Assembly (NCBI GenBank): GCA_964547105.1
Contig: CAZJLO010000002.1
Location: 43,538 to 107,537, forward strand
Direction of reading: 5' to 3'
Source of the DNA: RXOA01 sp964547105
GTDB taxonomy: Bacteria > Bipolaricaulota > Bipolaricaulia > UBA7950 > UBA9294
DNA length: 64,000 nt
Made by a program: the position numbers and the translations under genes. Of the stretch, positions 33,836 through 41,456 are shown piece after piece (the first letter of the stretch is position 1; each line of letters opens with the position of its first letter). The notes beneath the pieces are model-generated. The model saw nothing but the letters and a program-made list of their open reading frames with translations, did no database searches and was not told where the DNA came from.

Positions 33836-34839
33836 GTGGTGGTTCCTTTCATCGAGCGGCATGTCCCGCCACGGATCAGCATGGTCGGCACGATGACGTT
33901 CTCATCGGCCCCGTTGAGGAGGAGACGTGTTGCTTGTTGACCGATCTGGTACACCGGCACTTCCACCGTGGTGAGCTCGGGGCGAAGAAATGTCGCATAC
34001 GGCACGTGCGGCACATGATCAAAGCCGGCAACGGCGAGATCTCCGGGAATGGAAAGGCCGCGCTCCTCTGCGGCACGGAGAATCCCGAACGCCATCAGAT
34101 CGTTCCCGGCCAGGATTGCCTGGACGTCATCGTGATCAAGAATTTCGCTTCCGCACTCATAGCCCGATTCATACGTGAAATCGCCACGGTGTAGTGCGAC
34201 CGGCTTGATTTCGCAGGAATCGAGGGCCTGGATGAAACCGGCGAGTCGATCATCTGAGGTGCTCACGCCTTCTGGCCCGGCGATGTATGCGATGCGGCGA
34301 TACCCAAGTTCGAGCACGTAGTTGGCGAGTTCGCAACTTGCGTCACGGTTGTCGGCTTCCACGCACGCTAGGTGGGCGACGCGGCGATCGGGAACCAGAA
34401 TACGGGTGCCTCGGTCGATCAGACGTTGAATCGCCGCCATGTTGGGTGTCGCCGTCGGTACGAGCAGCACACCGTCCACCCCTTCCGACAGGAGAATGTC
34501 AAGGTAGCGCAATTCCCGCTCCGGTTGCTGATCGCTGTCGCAGATCAATGTGCTGAACCCACGGTCGAATGCCTCCGCTTCGATGCCGCGTACCAGAAGA
34601 GCGAAGTAGAGGTTGGAGATATCGGGAACGAGAACGCCGAGCATCTGCGAGCGCTGCCGGCGAAGCTGCTGTGCCGCCTTGACGGGCGTATAGCAGAGAG
34701 CCTCCATTGCGTCGACCACGCGCTGCTTGGTTTCCGGACGCATGTGGTCCGCCTCGCGTCCGTTGATCACCCGAGAAACGGTGCTTGGAGATACATTTGC
34801 CTTCTGGGCAACCTCTCGAATCGTGATTCGCTGTTTCAT
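33832..34839 (-). CDS. LacI-family transcriptional regulator
   Basis: A 335-residue repressor. N-terminal helix-turn-helix 'TIREVAQKANVSPSTVSRVINGR' (residues 4-26) and hinge 'YTPVKAAQQLRRQRS', followed by the periplasmic-binding-protein-like effector domain ('LGVLVPDISNLYFALLVRGIEAEA', 'VAGFDHVPH'). It heads the 23-gene cluster and is preceded by a near-perfect promoter and a LacI-type palindrome, implying autoregulation and control of the whole unit by a sugar-like effector. Confidence 0.93.
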   Translation of the reverse strand: MKQRITIREVAQKANVSPSTVSRVINGREADHMRPETKQRVVDAMEALCYTPVKAAQQLRRQRSQMLGVLVPDISNLYFALLVRGIEAEAFDRGFSTLICDSDQQPERELRYLDILLSEGVDGVLLVPTATPNMAAIQRLIDRGTRILVPDRRVAHLACVEADNRDASCELANYVLELGYRRIAYIAGPEGVSTSDDRLAGFIQALDSCEIKPVALHRGDFTYESGYECGSEILDHDDVQAILAGNDLMAFGILRAAEERGLSIPGDLAVAGFDHVPHVPYATFLRPELTTVEVPVYQIGQQATRLLLNGADENVIVPTMLIRGGTCRSMKGTTT

Positions 34840-34840
34840 A

Positions 34841-34854
34841 GGAAATCGTTTTCC
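34841..34854. promoter_or_regulatory. LacI-type operator
   Basis: GGAAATCGTTTTCC is a palindrome with a central CG, the hallmark of LacI-family sites. A partial second copy (GAAATCGTTACC) follows at 34855-34866. It sits between the predicted transcription start and the lacI ATG at 34839, fitting autorepression. Confidence 0.6.
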
Positions 34855-34868
34855 GAAATCGTTACCCT

Positions 34869-34897
34869 ACCCTAGATGAGATTCGCAGTTTTGTCAA
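34869..34897 (-). promoter_or_regulatory. Promoter for lacI and the downstream catabolic cluster
   Basis: A perfect TTGACA -35 box (34892-34897, minus strand) with a 17-nt spacer and a weak TAGGGT -10 (34869-34874). Transcription would begin near 34862, within or next to the operator. A weak -10 with a strong -35 fits regulated expression. Confidence 0.55.
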
Positions 34898-35038
34898 GAG
34901 GGAAAACGGCTCGGCATGATGATCGAGCATGGGGTCCTGTCTCGAACCGTCCGCCGAGCGGTCGCGGGCGATACCTGTATCCGGTTCGCCGCTTGTGTAT
35001 GATCGACGCTGACGAAACCGGGTGGGGATGGGGGACAT

Positions 35039-36211
35039 ATGAGCAGGGCGAATTGGTTCGACCGGGCGATCGATCGGCGGAGCGGCGACAGCACGAAATG
35101 GCATGCCTATGGGAAGGATGTCCTCCCGATGTGGGTCGCGGATATGGACTTCGCATCGCCTCCCGCCGTGATCGAAGCGCTTGAATCTCGCGTGCGGCAT
35201 GGCGTATTTGGGTATCCCACGGACTGTGCCGAGCTTCGCGCCGCTGTTGTCGAATGGTTGTGGCGGAAGCACGGCTGGCGGATATCAGAACAGGACATTG
35301 TCTTCCTGCCAAACGTGGTGGCCGGGTTCAACCTTGCTGCGCGCGCTGTCTGTCACCCGGGAGATGGCATTATCTACCAGCCTCCCGTCTACTTCCCGAT
35401 TCTCCGGGTTCCGGAGAACTCGAAAACAGCGGCGCAGCCATCTCCGTTGATGCGCGACGGCGACGGTTCCTATCGCGTTGATTTGGAGGGTTTTCGTGCC
35501 GTGGCTGGTCCGGAGACAGGGATGTTCCTCTTGTGCAACCCGCACAACCCGGTCGGCCGGGTGCTCACGCCTGAGGAGCTTGCCGGACTGGCCGAGGTTT
35601 GCCTGGAGAGCGACATCGTGATCTGTTCAGACGAGATTCACGGCGATCTTGTCTACGATGGCCATCGACATGTGCCGATGGCTTCCTTGTCGCCTGAGGT
35701 TGAGGCGCGGACGATTACCCTGATTGCCCCGAGCAAGACATTCAACGTGGCCGGGATGGGATTAGCGATGGCGATCATCCCTGATCCGATCCTCCGCGAA
35801 CGGTTCGAGGCGAGTCGAGGCGGGTTGGTGCCGTCACCTTCGATTCTCGGATACACGGCGGCCCTTGCGGCGTATGAGCACGGCCAGACATGGCACCGGG
35901 AGCTTGTCGCCTATCTTGAGGGCAACCGTGACTTCCTCACCGAATTTGTTGCGTCGGAGCTTGCCGGAATCTCAGTGCGTCCGGCGGAAGCGACGTTCCT
36001 TGCGTGGCTGGATTGTCGTTGTCTCAGCCTGATGCGGTCACCTCATGACTTCTTCCTTGAGGAGGCGCGCGTGGCCGTCAATGACGGGGCGACGTTCGGC
36101 CCGGGGGGCGAGGGGTTCGTTCGGCTGAATTTCGGGTGCCCGCGCGCGCAACTCGAACAGGCGCTCGATCGGATGCGGTCTGCACTGAACGCACGATCCG
36201 CCAAGAGATAG
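35039..36211 (+). CDS. PatB/MalY-type PLP-dependent C-S lyase/aminotransferase
   Basis: A 390-residue fold-type I PLP enzyme. 'WHAYGKDVLPMWVADMDFASPPAVIEAL' is the PatB/MalY N-terminal signature; 'LLCNPHNPVGRVLTPEEL' and 'SDEIHGDLVYDG' bind PLP; the Schiff-base Lys is in 'APSKTFNVAGMG'. Usual activity is cystathionine beta-lyase, with a transaminase alternative. GGGGGA lies just upstream of the ATG. It is transcribed divergently from lacI and seems to be a single-gene unit. Confidence 0.9.
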   Translation: MSRANWFDRAIDRRSGDSTKWHAYGKDVLPMWVADMDFASPPAVIEALESRVRHGVFGYPTDCAELRAAVVEWLWRKHGWRISEQDIVFLPNVVAGFNLAARAVCHPGDGIIYQPPVYFPILRVPENSKTAAQPSPLMRDGDGSYRVDLEGFRAVAGPETGMFLLCNPHNPVGRVLTPEELAGLAEVCLESDIVICSDEIHGDLVYDGHRHVPMASLSPEVEARTITLIAPSKTFNVAGMGLAMAIIPDPILRERFEASRGGLVPSPSILGYTAALAAYEHGQTWHRELVAYLEGNRDFLTEFVASELAGISVRPAEATFLAWLDCRCLSLMRSPHDFFLEEARVAVNDGATFGPGGEGFVRLNFGCPRAQLEQALDRMRSALNARSAKR

Positions 36212-36281
36212 CGGCCAACAAGGGATGGGCCGTCGACACTGCCGCGCTTCTCCGGGAAGCAAGAGCCAATCCGGTTCCGCT

Positions 36282-36602
36282 CTACTTCGGACAGCACTGG
36301 ATGTTCTCGCTCATCAATTGCTCGATATCTCCGAGTGCATCGTGCGTCCAGCAATCGTCACCACCGGCGCTCTCGCGGAAGACGAGCGCCATGATGTAGG
36401 CCAGTTCCTTGAGCGTCGCCCCCGCCTCCAGTGCTCCTTTGAAGTGCTTGAGCAGACAGGGACGGGAGCGGCTTTTGATGGACAGCGCGAAGCAGATGAA
36501 CTGATACGTCTTTTCGTCGATCGAGCGCTTGTCTTGATAGAGCGTATCGATTTCGTCGAACTTGTCGGCAAACTCGGGAAACCACTGGGCGAGCATTCGC
36601 AT
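36282..36602 (-). CDS. Carboxymuconolactone decarboxylase/AhpD-fold protein with incomplete CxxC
   Basis: A 106-residue all-helical protein of the CMD/AhpD superfamily: 'EKTYQFICFALSIKSRSRPCLLKHFKGALEAGATLKELAYIMALVF'. The family redox site is C-x-x-C-x-x-x-H; here it reads S-R-P-C-L-L-K-H, so the first Cys is Ser while the second Cys and His remain. ATG 36602 has AGGAGG 6 nt upstream. Last gene of the ArsR-controlled operon. A peroxidase-like two-Cys mechanism is not possible at this site as read; other Cys (for example in DDCWTH) could take part. Confidence 0.8.
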   Translation of the reverse strand: MRMLAQWFPEFADKFDEIDTLYQDKRSIDEKTYQFICFALSIKSRSRPCLLKHFKGALEAGATLKELAYIMALVFRESAGGDDCWTHDALGDIEQLMSENIQCCPK

Positions 36603-36677
36603 AGGAACCTCCTGGGTTCGATCCCCTTGACGAGACCCAAGCGAGCAGGGCCGCACGATCGACCTAGTTCGCTTCGT

Positions 36678-37367
36678 TCAGACCAAGTAGACATACGTAA
36701 GTGAGAAGTAGAATCCGACTCCAAGGAACACGATGCCGGTGATGCGGCGAGCCCAACGTTCGATCGATTGGAATCTTCCGAACAGGGTTGCTGCGGCGCG
36801 GACTCCCATGGCCAGTGCAATTGCCACCGCGATGACCGGCAGGGCTGTTCCGATCCCGTAGGCGAGCGGAACGGCGAACCGAGAGTGTTCGGTGACGGCA
36901 AGAGGAATCAAGCTACCGAAGAACAGGGTTGCCGAAACCGGACAGAACGCTAGCGCGAGAAGCACGCCCAATAACCATGCGCCAAGCAGCCCGATCCGCT
37001 CGATTCGCTGCTGCCATCGCTCTCCAATCCCGGTGCGGCGGCCGGCGCGAAGCCGAATCAAGTCGAGCAGGATCAACCCCACGACGATCAGAATCGGGCC
37101 GAGAAGCTTGTTCAACGCTCGCTGCAGAACCAAGGAAAGGCCCGGGGCGGCGACAAGGCCCGCCACGAGCAACGCGCCGATCACGACATACGTTGTGGCA
37201 CGGCCCAAGGCATACAGCGCACCGGAAGCGAGAACGACCCCGGGGCGATCCATGCGTCGGGCAACGAACGAGATCGCGGTGATATTCGCTGCCAGCGGAC
37301 ACGGGCTGATCGAAGTGAGAATGCCCAGCCAAACGGCGGAAGCCCACAGCAGAATGGTGTCAGTCAT
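36678..37367 (-). CDS. CcdA/TauE-like membrane transporter (ArsG-type organoarsenical efflux permease)
   Basis: A 229-residue inner-membrane protein with six predicted helices. 'AVWLGILTSISPCPLAANITAISFV' is the conserved SPCPLAAN motif and 'ALAFCPVSATLFFGSLIPLAV' carries the matching FCPVSA motif, as in DsbD/CcdA relatives annotated as ArsG-family permeases. Overlaps the ArsF-like gene by 8 nt. The ArsF-ArsG pairing with ArsR makes organoarsenical export or thiol-electron transfer the likely role. Confidence 0.78.
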   Translation of the reverse strand: MTDTILLWASAVWLGILTSISPCPLAANITAISFVARRMDRPGVVLASGALYALGRATTYVVIGALLVAGLVAAPGLSLVLQRALNKLLGPILIVVGLILLDLIRLRAGRRTGIGERWQQRIERIGLLGAWLLGVLLALAFCPVSATLFFGSLIPLAVTEHSRFAVPLAYGIGTALPVIAVAIALAMGVRAAATLFGRFQSIERWARRITGIVFLGVGFYFSLTYVYLV

Positions 37368-38028
37368 CGAGTTCTCCCAACATCAGCCGTGTTTGGGCGA
37401 TGACGTAGGCGTCGAATGGGCCGCCTTGATCCTGGTGGATCAGCTCCCAGGTACGTGTCAGGACGCGGTACTCCCGCTCGAGATCGCCCTCGACGAGCAC
37501 GAGAACCAATGACGGGGACGTCAGGTCGTAGTCGAAGATCACGTGTTGGTTCTCGGCAAGCTCCATGTTGATGGCGGCCCAGCGCAACCTTCTGCTGGCG
37601 AGTTCATCGGGAAACGCTCGTTGCAGCGCCTCGTCCGCCCGTTGCTCGATTGCCAGGCACGTTACACAGCGGTGCGTGTTGTGGAAGTAGTAGGCGACCA
37701 CGAATGGCTCGGGAACCGTGGCAACGATGGGCATAGGGTCGGCTGCCGACGATGTCGAGGGTTGATCGGTGCCTCCGCTGTCGCCATGCGGGAGAGCGGG
37801 CGCGTTGACGAGCGTGTTTTGGCCCTGTTGCTCGGATGGATCGACCGGCGACGGAGCGGGTGCTACCATTGCAGTGTTCTCGGTCTCACCTTCCCCCGGG
37901 ACGGATTCCACCGCCACGGGTGCGCGGCTCGTCGTCCATGAGCCGACTTCGCCGGCGATCCCCAATGCAAACGTGGTTGCGGCAAATGCCATGAGCGCGA
38001 CCGTGAAAAGCCTTCGAATCCAAATCAT
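37360..38028 (-). CDS. ArsF-family protein (membrane-anchored, CxxC)
   Basis: A 222-residue protein with one N-terminal membrane segment (LFTVALMAFAATTFALGIAG), a Pro/Ser-rich linker, and a C-terminal domain starting 'VVAYYFHNTHRCVTCLAIEQRADEAL' with a CxxC. This is the pattern of 'nitrophenyl compound nitroreductase subunit ArsF family' proteins. ATG 38028 with GGAGG upstream is preferred over the TTG two codons earlier. It probably reduces a substrate outside the membrane with electrons delivered by the ArsG-like partner. Confidence 0.78.
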   Translation of the reverse strand: MIWIRRLFTVALMAFAATTFALGIAGEVGSWTTSRAPVAVESVPGEGETENTAMVAPAPSPVDPSEQQGQNTLVNAPALPHGDSGGTDQPSTSSAADPMPIVATVPEPFVVAYYFHNTHRCVTCLAIEQRADEALQRAFPDELASRRLRWAAINMELAENQHVIFDYDLTSPSLVLVLVEGDLEREYRVLTRTWELIHQDQGGPFDAYVIAQTRLMLGELDD

Positions 38029-38057
38029 GGCCAACCTCCGATGGGTCCATCGGGCAC

Positions 38058-38294
38058 CTATGGTCGGATCAGCAGAGCCTTGATCTCCTCCGGCGTGAGT
38101 ACCTTGCCCGCGGACTTCACGTCACCCTCCACAACCAGGGCGGGCGTGAGCATCACACCGTACCCGACGATATCCGCGATGTCTTCCACTTTGAAAACGT
38201 CTGCTTCGATGCCCTCTTCAGCAATGGCAGCATGCACATTGGCGAGAAGCTGCTGGCATTTCGGGCAGCCTGTACCGAGGATCTCGATTTTCAT
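38058..38294 (-). CDS. Small thioredoxin-like redox-active disulfide protein
   Basis: A 78-residue thioredoxin-fold protein: 'MKIEILGTGCPKCQQLLANVHAAI' with CPKC at 10-13, the cis-Pro region 'GVMLTPALVVEGDVKSAG' and an end 'LTPEEIKALL'. Typical of the TM/MTH895-type family often found beside PF03773 permeases. ATG 38294 has AAGGAG upstream; the longer open frame upstream overlaps the permease gene and is rejected. Cytoplasmic. Confidence 0.9.
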   Translation of the reverse strand: MKIEILGTGCPKCQQLLANVHAAIAEEGIEADVFKVEDIADIVGYGVMLTPALVVEGDVKSAGKVLTPEEIKALLIRP

Positions 38295-38320
38295 GGTTGC
38301 TCCTTCTCGATTGAGTCGGC

Positions 38321-39634
38321 TTAGCCGACGATGACACCAAACAGTTTCCCTGACAGTGTCGCCGCGATGCATACCAGCGCCACGTAGGCCAAGGTTTTCT
38401 TGGTTCCGAGCACCTTGCGGATCACCAACATATTCGGAAGCGACAGGGCCGGTCCGGCAAGCAACAAGGCGAGCGCCGGCCCGTCTCCCATCCCCGCCCC
38501 TTGAAGCCCCTGCAAGATAGGCAGTTCGGTCAGTGTGGCGAAGTACATCAACGCGCCGGACACGCTGGCGATCGCGTTGGCCGCCCAGGAGTTTCCGCCC
38601 ACAAGTCCCGAGATCCACGATTCGGGGATCAGTGCAGCATGCCCCGGGCGTCCAAGGAGGAATCCGGCGAGCAGAACGCCGCCGAACAGGTACGGGAGGA
38701 TGAGCTTGGCGTAGGTCCAGCTGGAAGCGCCCCACTCCTTGATCTCCGGCCGGCGGAACCACCGGAGGAGCATGACGAGCAGGACGGCAAGGAAGCCGAG
38801 TGCAATGTAGAAGCGGGATTCATAGATCGTCGTGTAAGCCGAAGGGGTGTAGGAGAGTTCAGCCAGCTCATCGGTCGGGATGGTGACAACTTCGTCCATT
38901 CCGGTAGGGCGAACGGAAAGTTCGGTTGCGGTCTGGCCGACGCGGATACCGGTGACCATAGTGCCTGCTGATGTCCGCACGGAGATCGATCCCGGCTTTC
39001 CCCAGTTGACGAACACGAGGAAACCGATCATCACGGCGACGAATGCGGCGGTTTTCCACAAGGGGCGAGCTTCGGGCGGCTCCTGTGGGGCAACGGCGGC
39101 AGCCTGTTGCTCTCGGGTCTGCTCCTCGTGGCGGAACAGGAAGTGCATCGCAAGTCCGATGAGAATCGCGAACAACACCGCCCCGATCGCCCGCGCAATC
39201 CCGAACTCCACTCCGAGGACGCGAGCCGTGAGGATGATCGCCAACACGTTGATCGCGGGCCCGGAGTACAGGAAGGCAACCGCCGGACCGAGGCCTGCGC
39301 CGCGCTTGTAGATACCGGCAAACAGCGGAAGCACAGTGCACGAACACACAGCAAGAACCGCGCCGGACACAGAAGCAACGGTATAGGCAACCGCTTTTCG
39401 CGCTGAGGAACCCAAGTACTTGATGACACTGCCTTGCTTGATGAAAACGGCGATCGCGCCGGCGATGAAGAACGCGGGGACAAGGCAGAGCAACACGTGT
39501 TCCCGTGCGTACTCCTGAAGCATGGCAAACGCTTCGCCGATCGCGGCGGAGACGCGCGGGTTTCCGAACGGAACGAAGTAGGCGAAGAGGAAGGTTGCGG
39601 CAAGGATGACGAAGATGCGGAGCTGCTTGTTCAT
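38321..39634 (-). CDS. PF03773-family permease (ArsP/YraQ-like)
   Basis: A 437-residue polytopic inner-membrane protein. 'LVPAFFIAGAIAVFIKQGSVIKYLG', 'VSGAVLAVCSCTVLPLFAGIYKRGAGLGPAVAFLYSGPAINVLAIILTARVLG' is the family core, repeated later as 'LLLAGPALSLPNMLVIRKVLG'. A soluble insert of about 100 residues lies between the two halves. ATGA overlap with arsR. Members export methylated or trivalent organoarsenicals, or have unknown substrates. Confidence 0.85.
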   Translation of the reverse strand: MNKQLRIFVILAATFLFAYFVPFGNPRVSAAIGEAFAMLQEYAREHVLLCLVPAFFIAGAIAVFIKQGSVIKYLGSSARKAVAYTVASVSGAVLAVCSCTVLPLFAGIYKRGAGLGPAVAFLYSGPAINVLAIILTARVLGVEFGIARAIGAVLFAILIGLAMHFLFRHEEQTREQQAAAVAPQEPPEARPLWKTAAFVAVMIGFLVFVNWGKPGSISVRTSAGTMVTGIRVGQTATELSVRPTGMDEVVTIPTDELAELSYTPSAYTTIYESRFYIALGFLAVLLVMLLRWFRRPEIKEWGASSWTYAKLILPYLFGGVLLAGFLLGRPGHAALIPESWISGLVGGNSWAANAIASVSGALMYFATLTELPILQGLQGAGMGDGPALALLLAGPALSLPNMLVIRKVLGTKKTLAYVALVCIAATLSGKLFGVIVG

Positions 39635-39915
39635 GAGCTGTCCTCCGGGAGAGGGAGCCGCTCAAGGCGCTGAAGGACTTCGAGGATGCTGGGATCCGAT
39701 AGGTGCCACAGCACGCGGACGCCGTCCCGGCGCGAGGCAATGAGCCCCGACCGTGAGAGCTGTGCGAGATGCCGTGAGACCACGGATGCATCCAGGTCGA
39801 GGACCGGTGCAAACTCACATCCACACCGCTCTCCTTCGGACAGCAATGTCAGAATGTGGATCCGCGCCGGATGGGCGATGGCCTTCCCAATCGTTGCAAC
39901 GCGGTCGCTGTTCAT
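39631..39915 (-). CDS. arsR: ArsR/SmtB-family metalloregulator
   Basis: A 94-residue winged-helix repressor: 'IGKAIAHPARIHILTLLSEGERCGCEFAPVLDLDASVVSRHLAQLSRSGLIASRRDGVRVLWHL'. The CGC pair in the recognition region matches the ELCVCDL metal box of ArsR. ATG 39915 has AGGAG 4 nt upstream; a further upstream Met would lie in the operator. First gene of the operon; expected to repress it and release on arsenite or a related metalloid or thiol signal. Confidence 0.9.
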   Translation of the reverse strand: MNSDRVATIGKAIAHPARIHILTLLSEGERCGCEFAPVLDLDASVVSRHLAQLSRSGLIASRRDGVRVLWHLSDPSILEVLQRLERLPLPEDSS

Positions 39916-39931
39916 GATGCTCCTTGCAAAC

Positions 39932-39947
39932 ATGCACAATAATGCAC
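39932..39947. promoter_or_regulatory. Likely ArsR operator (repeated ATGCAC)
   Basis: ATGCAC occurs at 39932-39937 and 39942-39947, exactly 10 bp apart (one helical turn). The pair lies immediately downstream of the -10 box and upstream of the arsR ATG. Position and spacing fit an ArsR dimer site; the motif itself is not the enterobacterial ars box. Confidence 0.45.
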
Positions 39948-39949
39948 GA

Positions 39950-39978
39950 ATACTAGCACACGCTTCTCGTCATGTCAA
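39950..39978 (-). promoter_or_regulatory. Promoter of the arsR operon
   Basis: Perfect TTGACA (39973-39978) and TAGTAT (39950-39955) on the minus strand, with a 17-nt spacer. Transcription would start near 39943 in the repeated ATGCAC region. Confidence 0.7.
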
Positions 39979-40052
39979 TCAAGGACGCCCTTCGGGATCC
40001 GTCGGCGGGCTCTGAAACATGGAAAACGGCTACGAAGGCGGTCGTATCGTGT

Positions 40053-41234
40053 TCAATCAACCCGTGGGTCAAGGTCACGGCTCTCAGGCGGCTCGCCGAG
40101 CAGGATGCCCTCTCTGGCGATCGCAAGTCCCTCATCGTTGCGCACGGAAAGGATCTGCGTCGCACTCCCGGGAGCGTGACGTGGCATGACGTCCTGTGAT
40201 TGGGGAGCCAGGTTCGCAGCAGGATCAAGACGGAAACCCAGGTGGGAAAGACGCTTGCAGAGTTCTCCTCGGACATCGGGTGACGTCAGACCGACATCAT
40301 CCGTGAACACGAGAGCATCGATCGGTCCCGCGGCGGCGAGCATCGCCCCGACCGCGGATGTGAGGCGATGGAAGTACACCCCGAGTGCCAGCGATACGCG
40401 TGGTTGGCTGGAGCGGAACAGGGTCTTGCTCGAGTCGCGGCGAATATCGAGCAAGTCGCGGATATCGCTGGAAACACCGGAAAGCCCGAGCAGTCCGCTG
40501 GCATGATTCAAGATCTGACGAGCCTCTTCGACTCCGCCTCCGAGACGATCTGCAAGTCGAAGCGGAATCATCGGGTCTACGTCGCCGCATCGCGTGCTCA
40601 TGACCAGACCCGCCGTCGGTGTGGCACCCATCGACGTATCGACTGAACGGCCGTCGCGAATAGCGGCGACGCTTGATCCGCCGGTCCCCAAGTGACAGGC
40701 GACCAGCGAGACCTCATCAACGCAACGATCGAAGTACGCTGCCGTCTTCGCGGTGATGTCGTGATACGACAAGCCATGGAAGCCGACCTTGTGCATCGCT
40801 GGATCCAGAAACCACGGATAGGGGAGCCCGTATGTCTTTGCCTCGTTGGAGAGAGTGCAGTGAAACGCCGTATCAAAGGCAACATACTGGGGAATCCCCG
40901 GCAGATCGCGCAACGTGGCTTGGATGACGGAGAGGCTGTTGGGGTTGTGGATCGGGGCCAGTGGACAGCATGCGTTGAGCCGGACGAGCACAGTGTTGTC
41001 GACCCAGGCGGACCGATTGAAGGTGGATCCGCCGTGCACGAACCGATGTCCGACACGGTCAACGGTGAAGCCGTGCGTACGAAGCAAGTCAACCAGCCTT
41101 TCCGTAGCGGCGGCGTACGTCGGGAGTTCGGCGGGCATCTGGCTTGCGCCTCCGGGAGCCCGATAGCTGATGGACGCATCTGCGAGTCCATGCACCGCGA
41201 CTCGATGAGCCTTGGCGCTCAGAAGCTCGGACAC
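40053..41234 (-). CDS. ackA: Acetate kinase-like protein lacking the N-terminal Gly/Ser motif
   Basis: A 393-residue ASKHA kinase. Kept: 'VGHRFVHGGSTF' (Arg/His), 'LAPIHNPNSL', 'YVAFDTAFHCTL' (Asp-148 type), 'KVGFHGLSYHDI' (His-180 type), 'CHLGTGGSSVAAI', 'STRCGDVDPMIP' (Arg-241 type) and a C-terminal 'RNDEGLAIARE' (Glu-384 type). Lost: the N-terminal N-x-G-S-S-S segment, since the GTG-initiated product starts just after it, with an in-frame stop about 70 nt upstream. The GGIGENS adenine motif reads DDVGLTS. It may be a decayed or repurposed kinase. Confidence 0.75.
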   Translation of the reverse strand: MSELLSAKAHRVAVHGLADASISYRAPGGASQMPAELPTYAAATERLVDLLRTHGFTVDRVGHRFVHGGSTFNRSAWVDNTVLVRLNACCPLAPIHNPNSLSVIQATLRDLPGIPQYVAFDTAFHCTLSNEAKTYGLPYPWFLDPAMHKVGFHGLSYHDITAKTAAYFDRCVDEVSLVACHLGTGGSSVAAIRDGRSVDTSMGATPTAGLVMSTRCGDVDPMIPLRLADRLGGGVEEARQILNHASGLLGLSGVSSDIRDLLDIRRDSSKTLFRSSQPRVSLALGVYFHRLTSAVGAMLAAAGPIDALVFTDDVGLTSPDVRGELCKRLSHLGFRLDPAANLAPQSQDVMPRHAPGSATQILSVRNDEGLAIAREGILLGEPPESRDLDPRVD

Positions 41235-41456
41235 GTGGTGAGAAAGATCGACCAGATGGGGTCGTTGAGGGTTGCGATGTTCATAGCGGGTCGGCTGTCA
41301 TTCTACCAGCAGACGCCCTTTGTAGCTGTCCGTGCCTTCGTCGGCCGGATCGGCCGTGCCTTGGTGATTGCGTTACGCCTACGAGGCGGCGATACTCAGG
41401 CAACGCTCTGCTTCTGGCGGAGGAGACTTGGCCACGGAGATCTTCGGAGGAATCGA

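Noticed and set aside
40692..41456. Upstream extension of the flavin reductase frame
   Set aside because: The extension is antisense to the acetate kinase-like gene; the ATG at 41457 has a strong Shine-Dalgarno and begins where the family begins.
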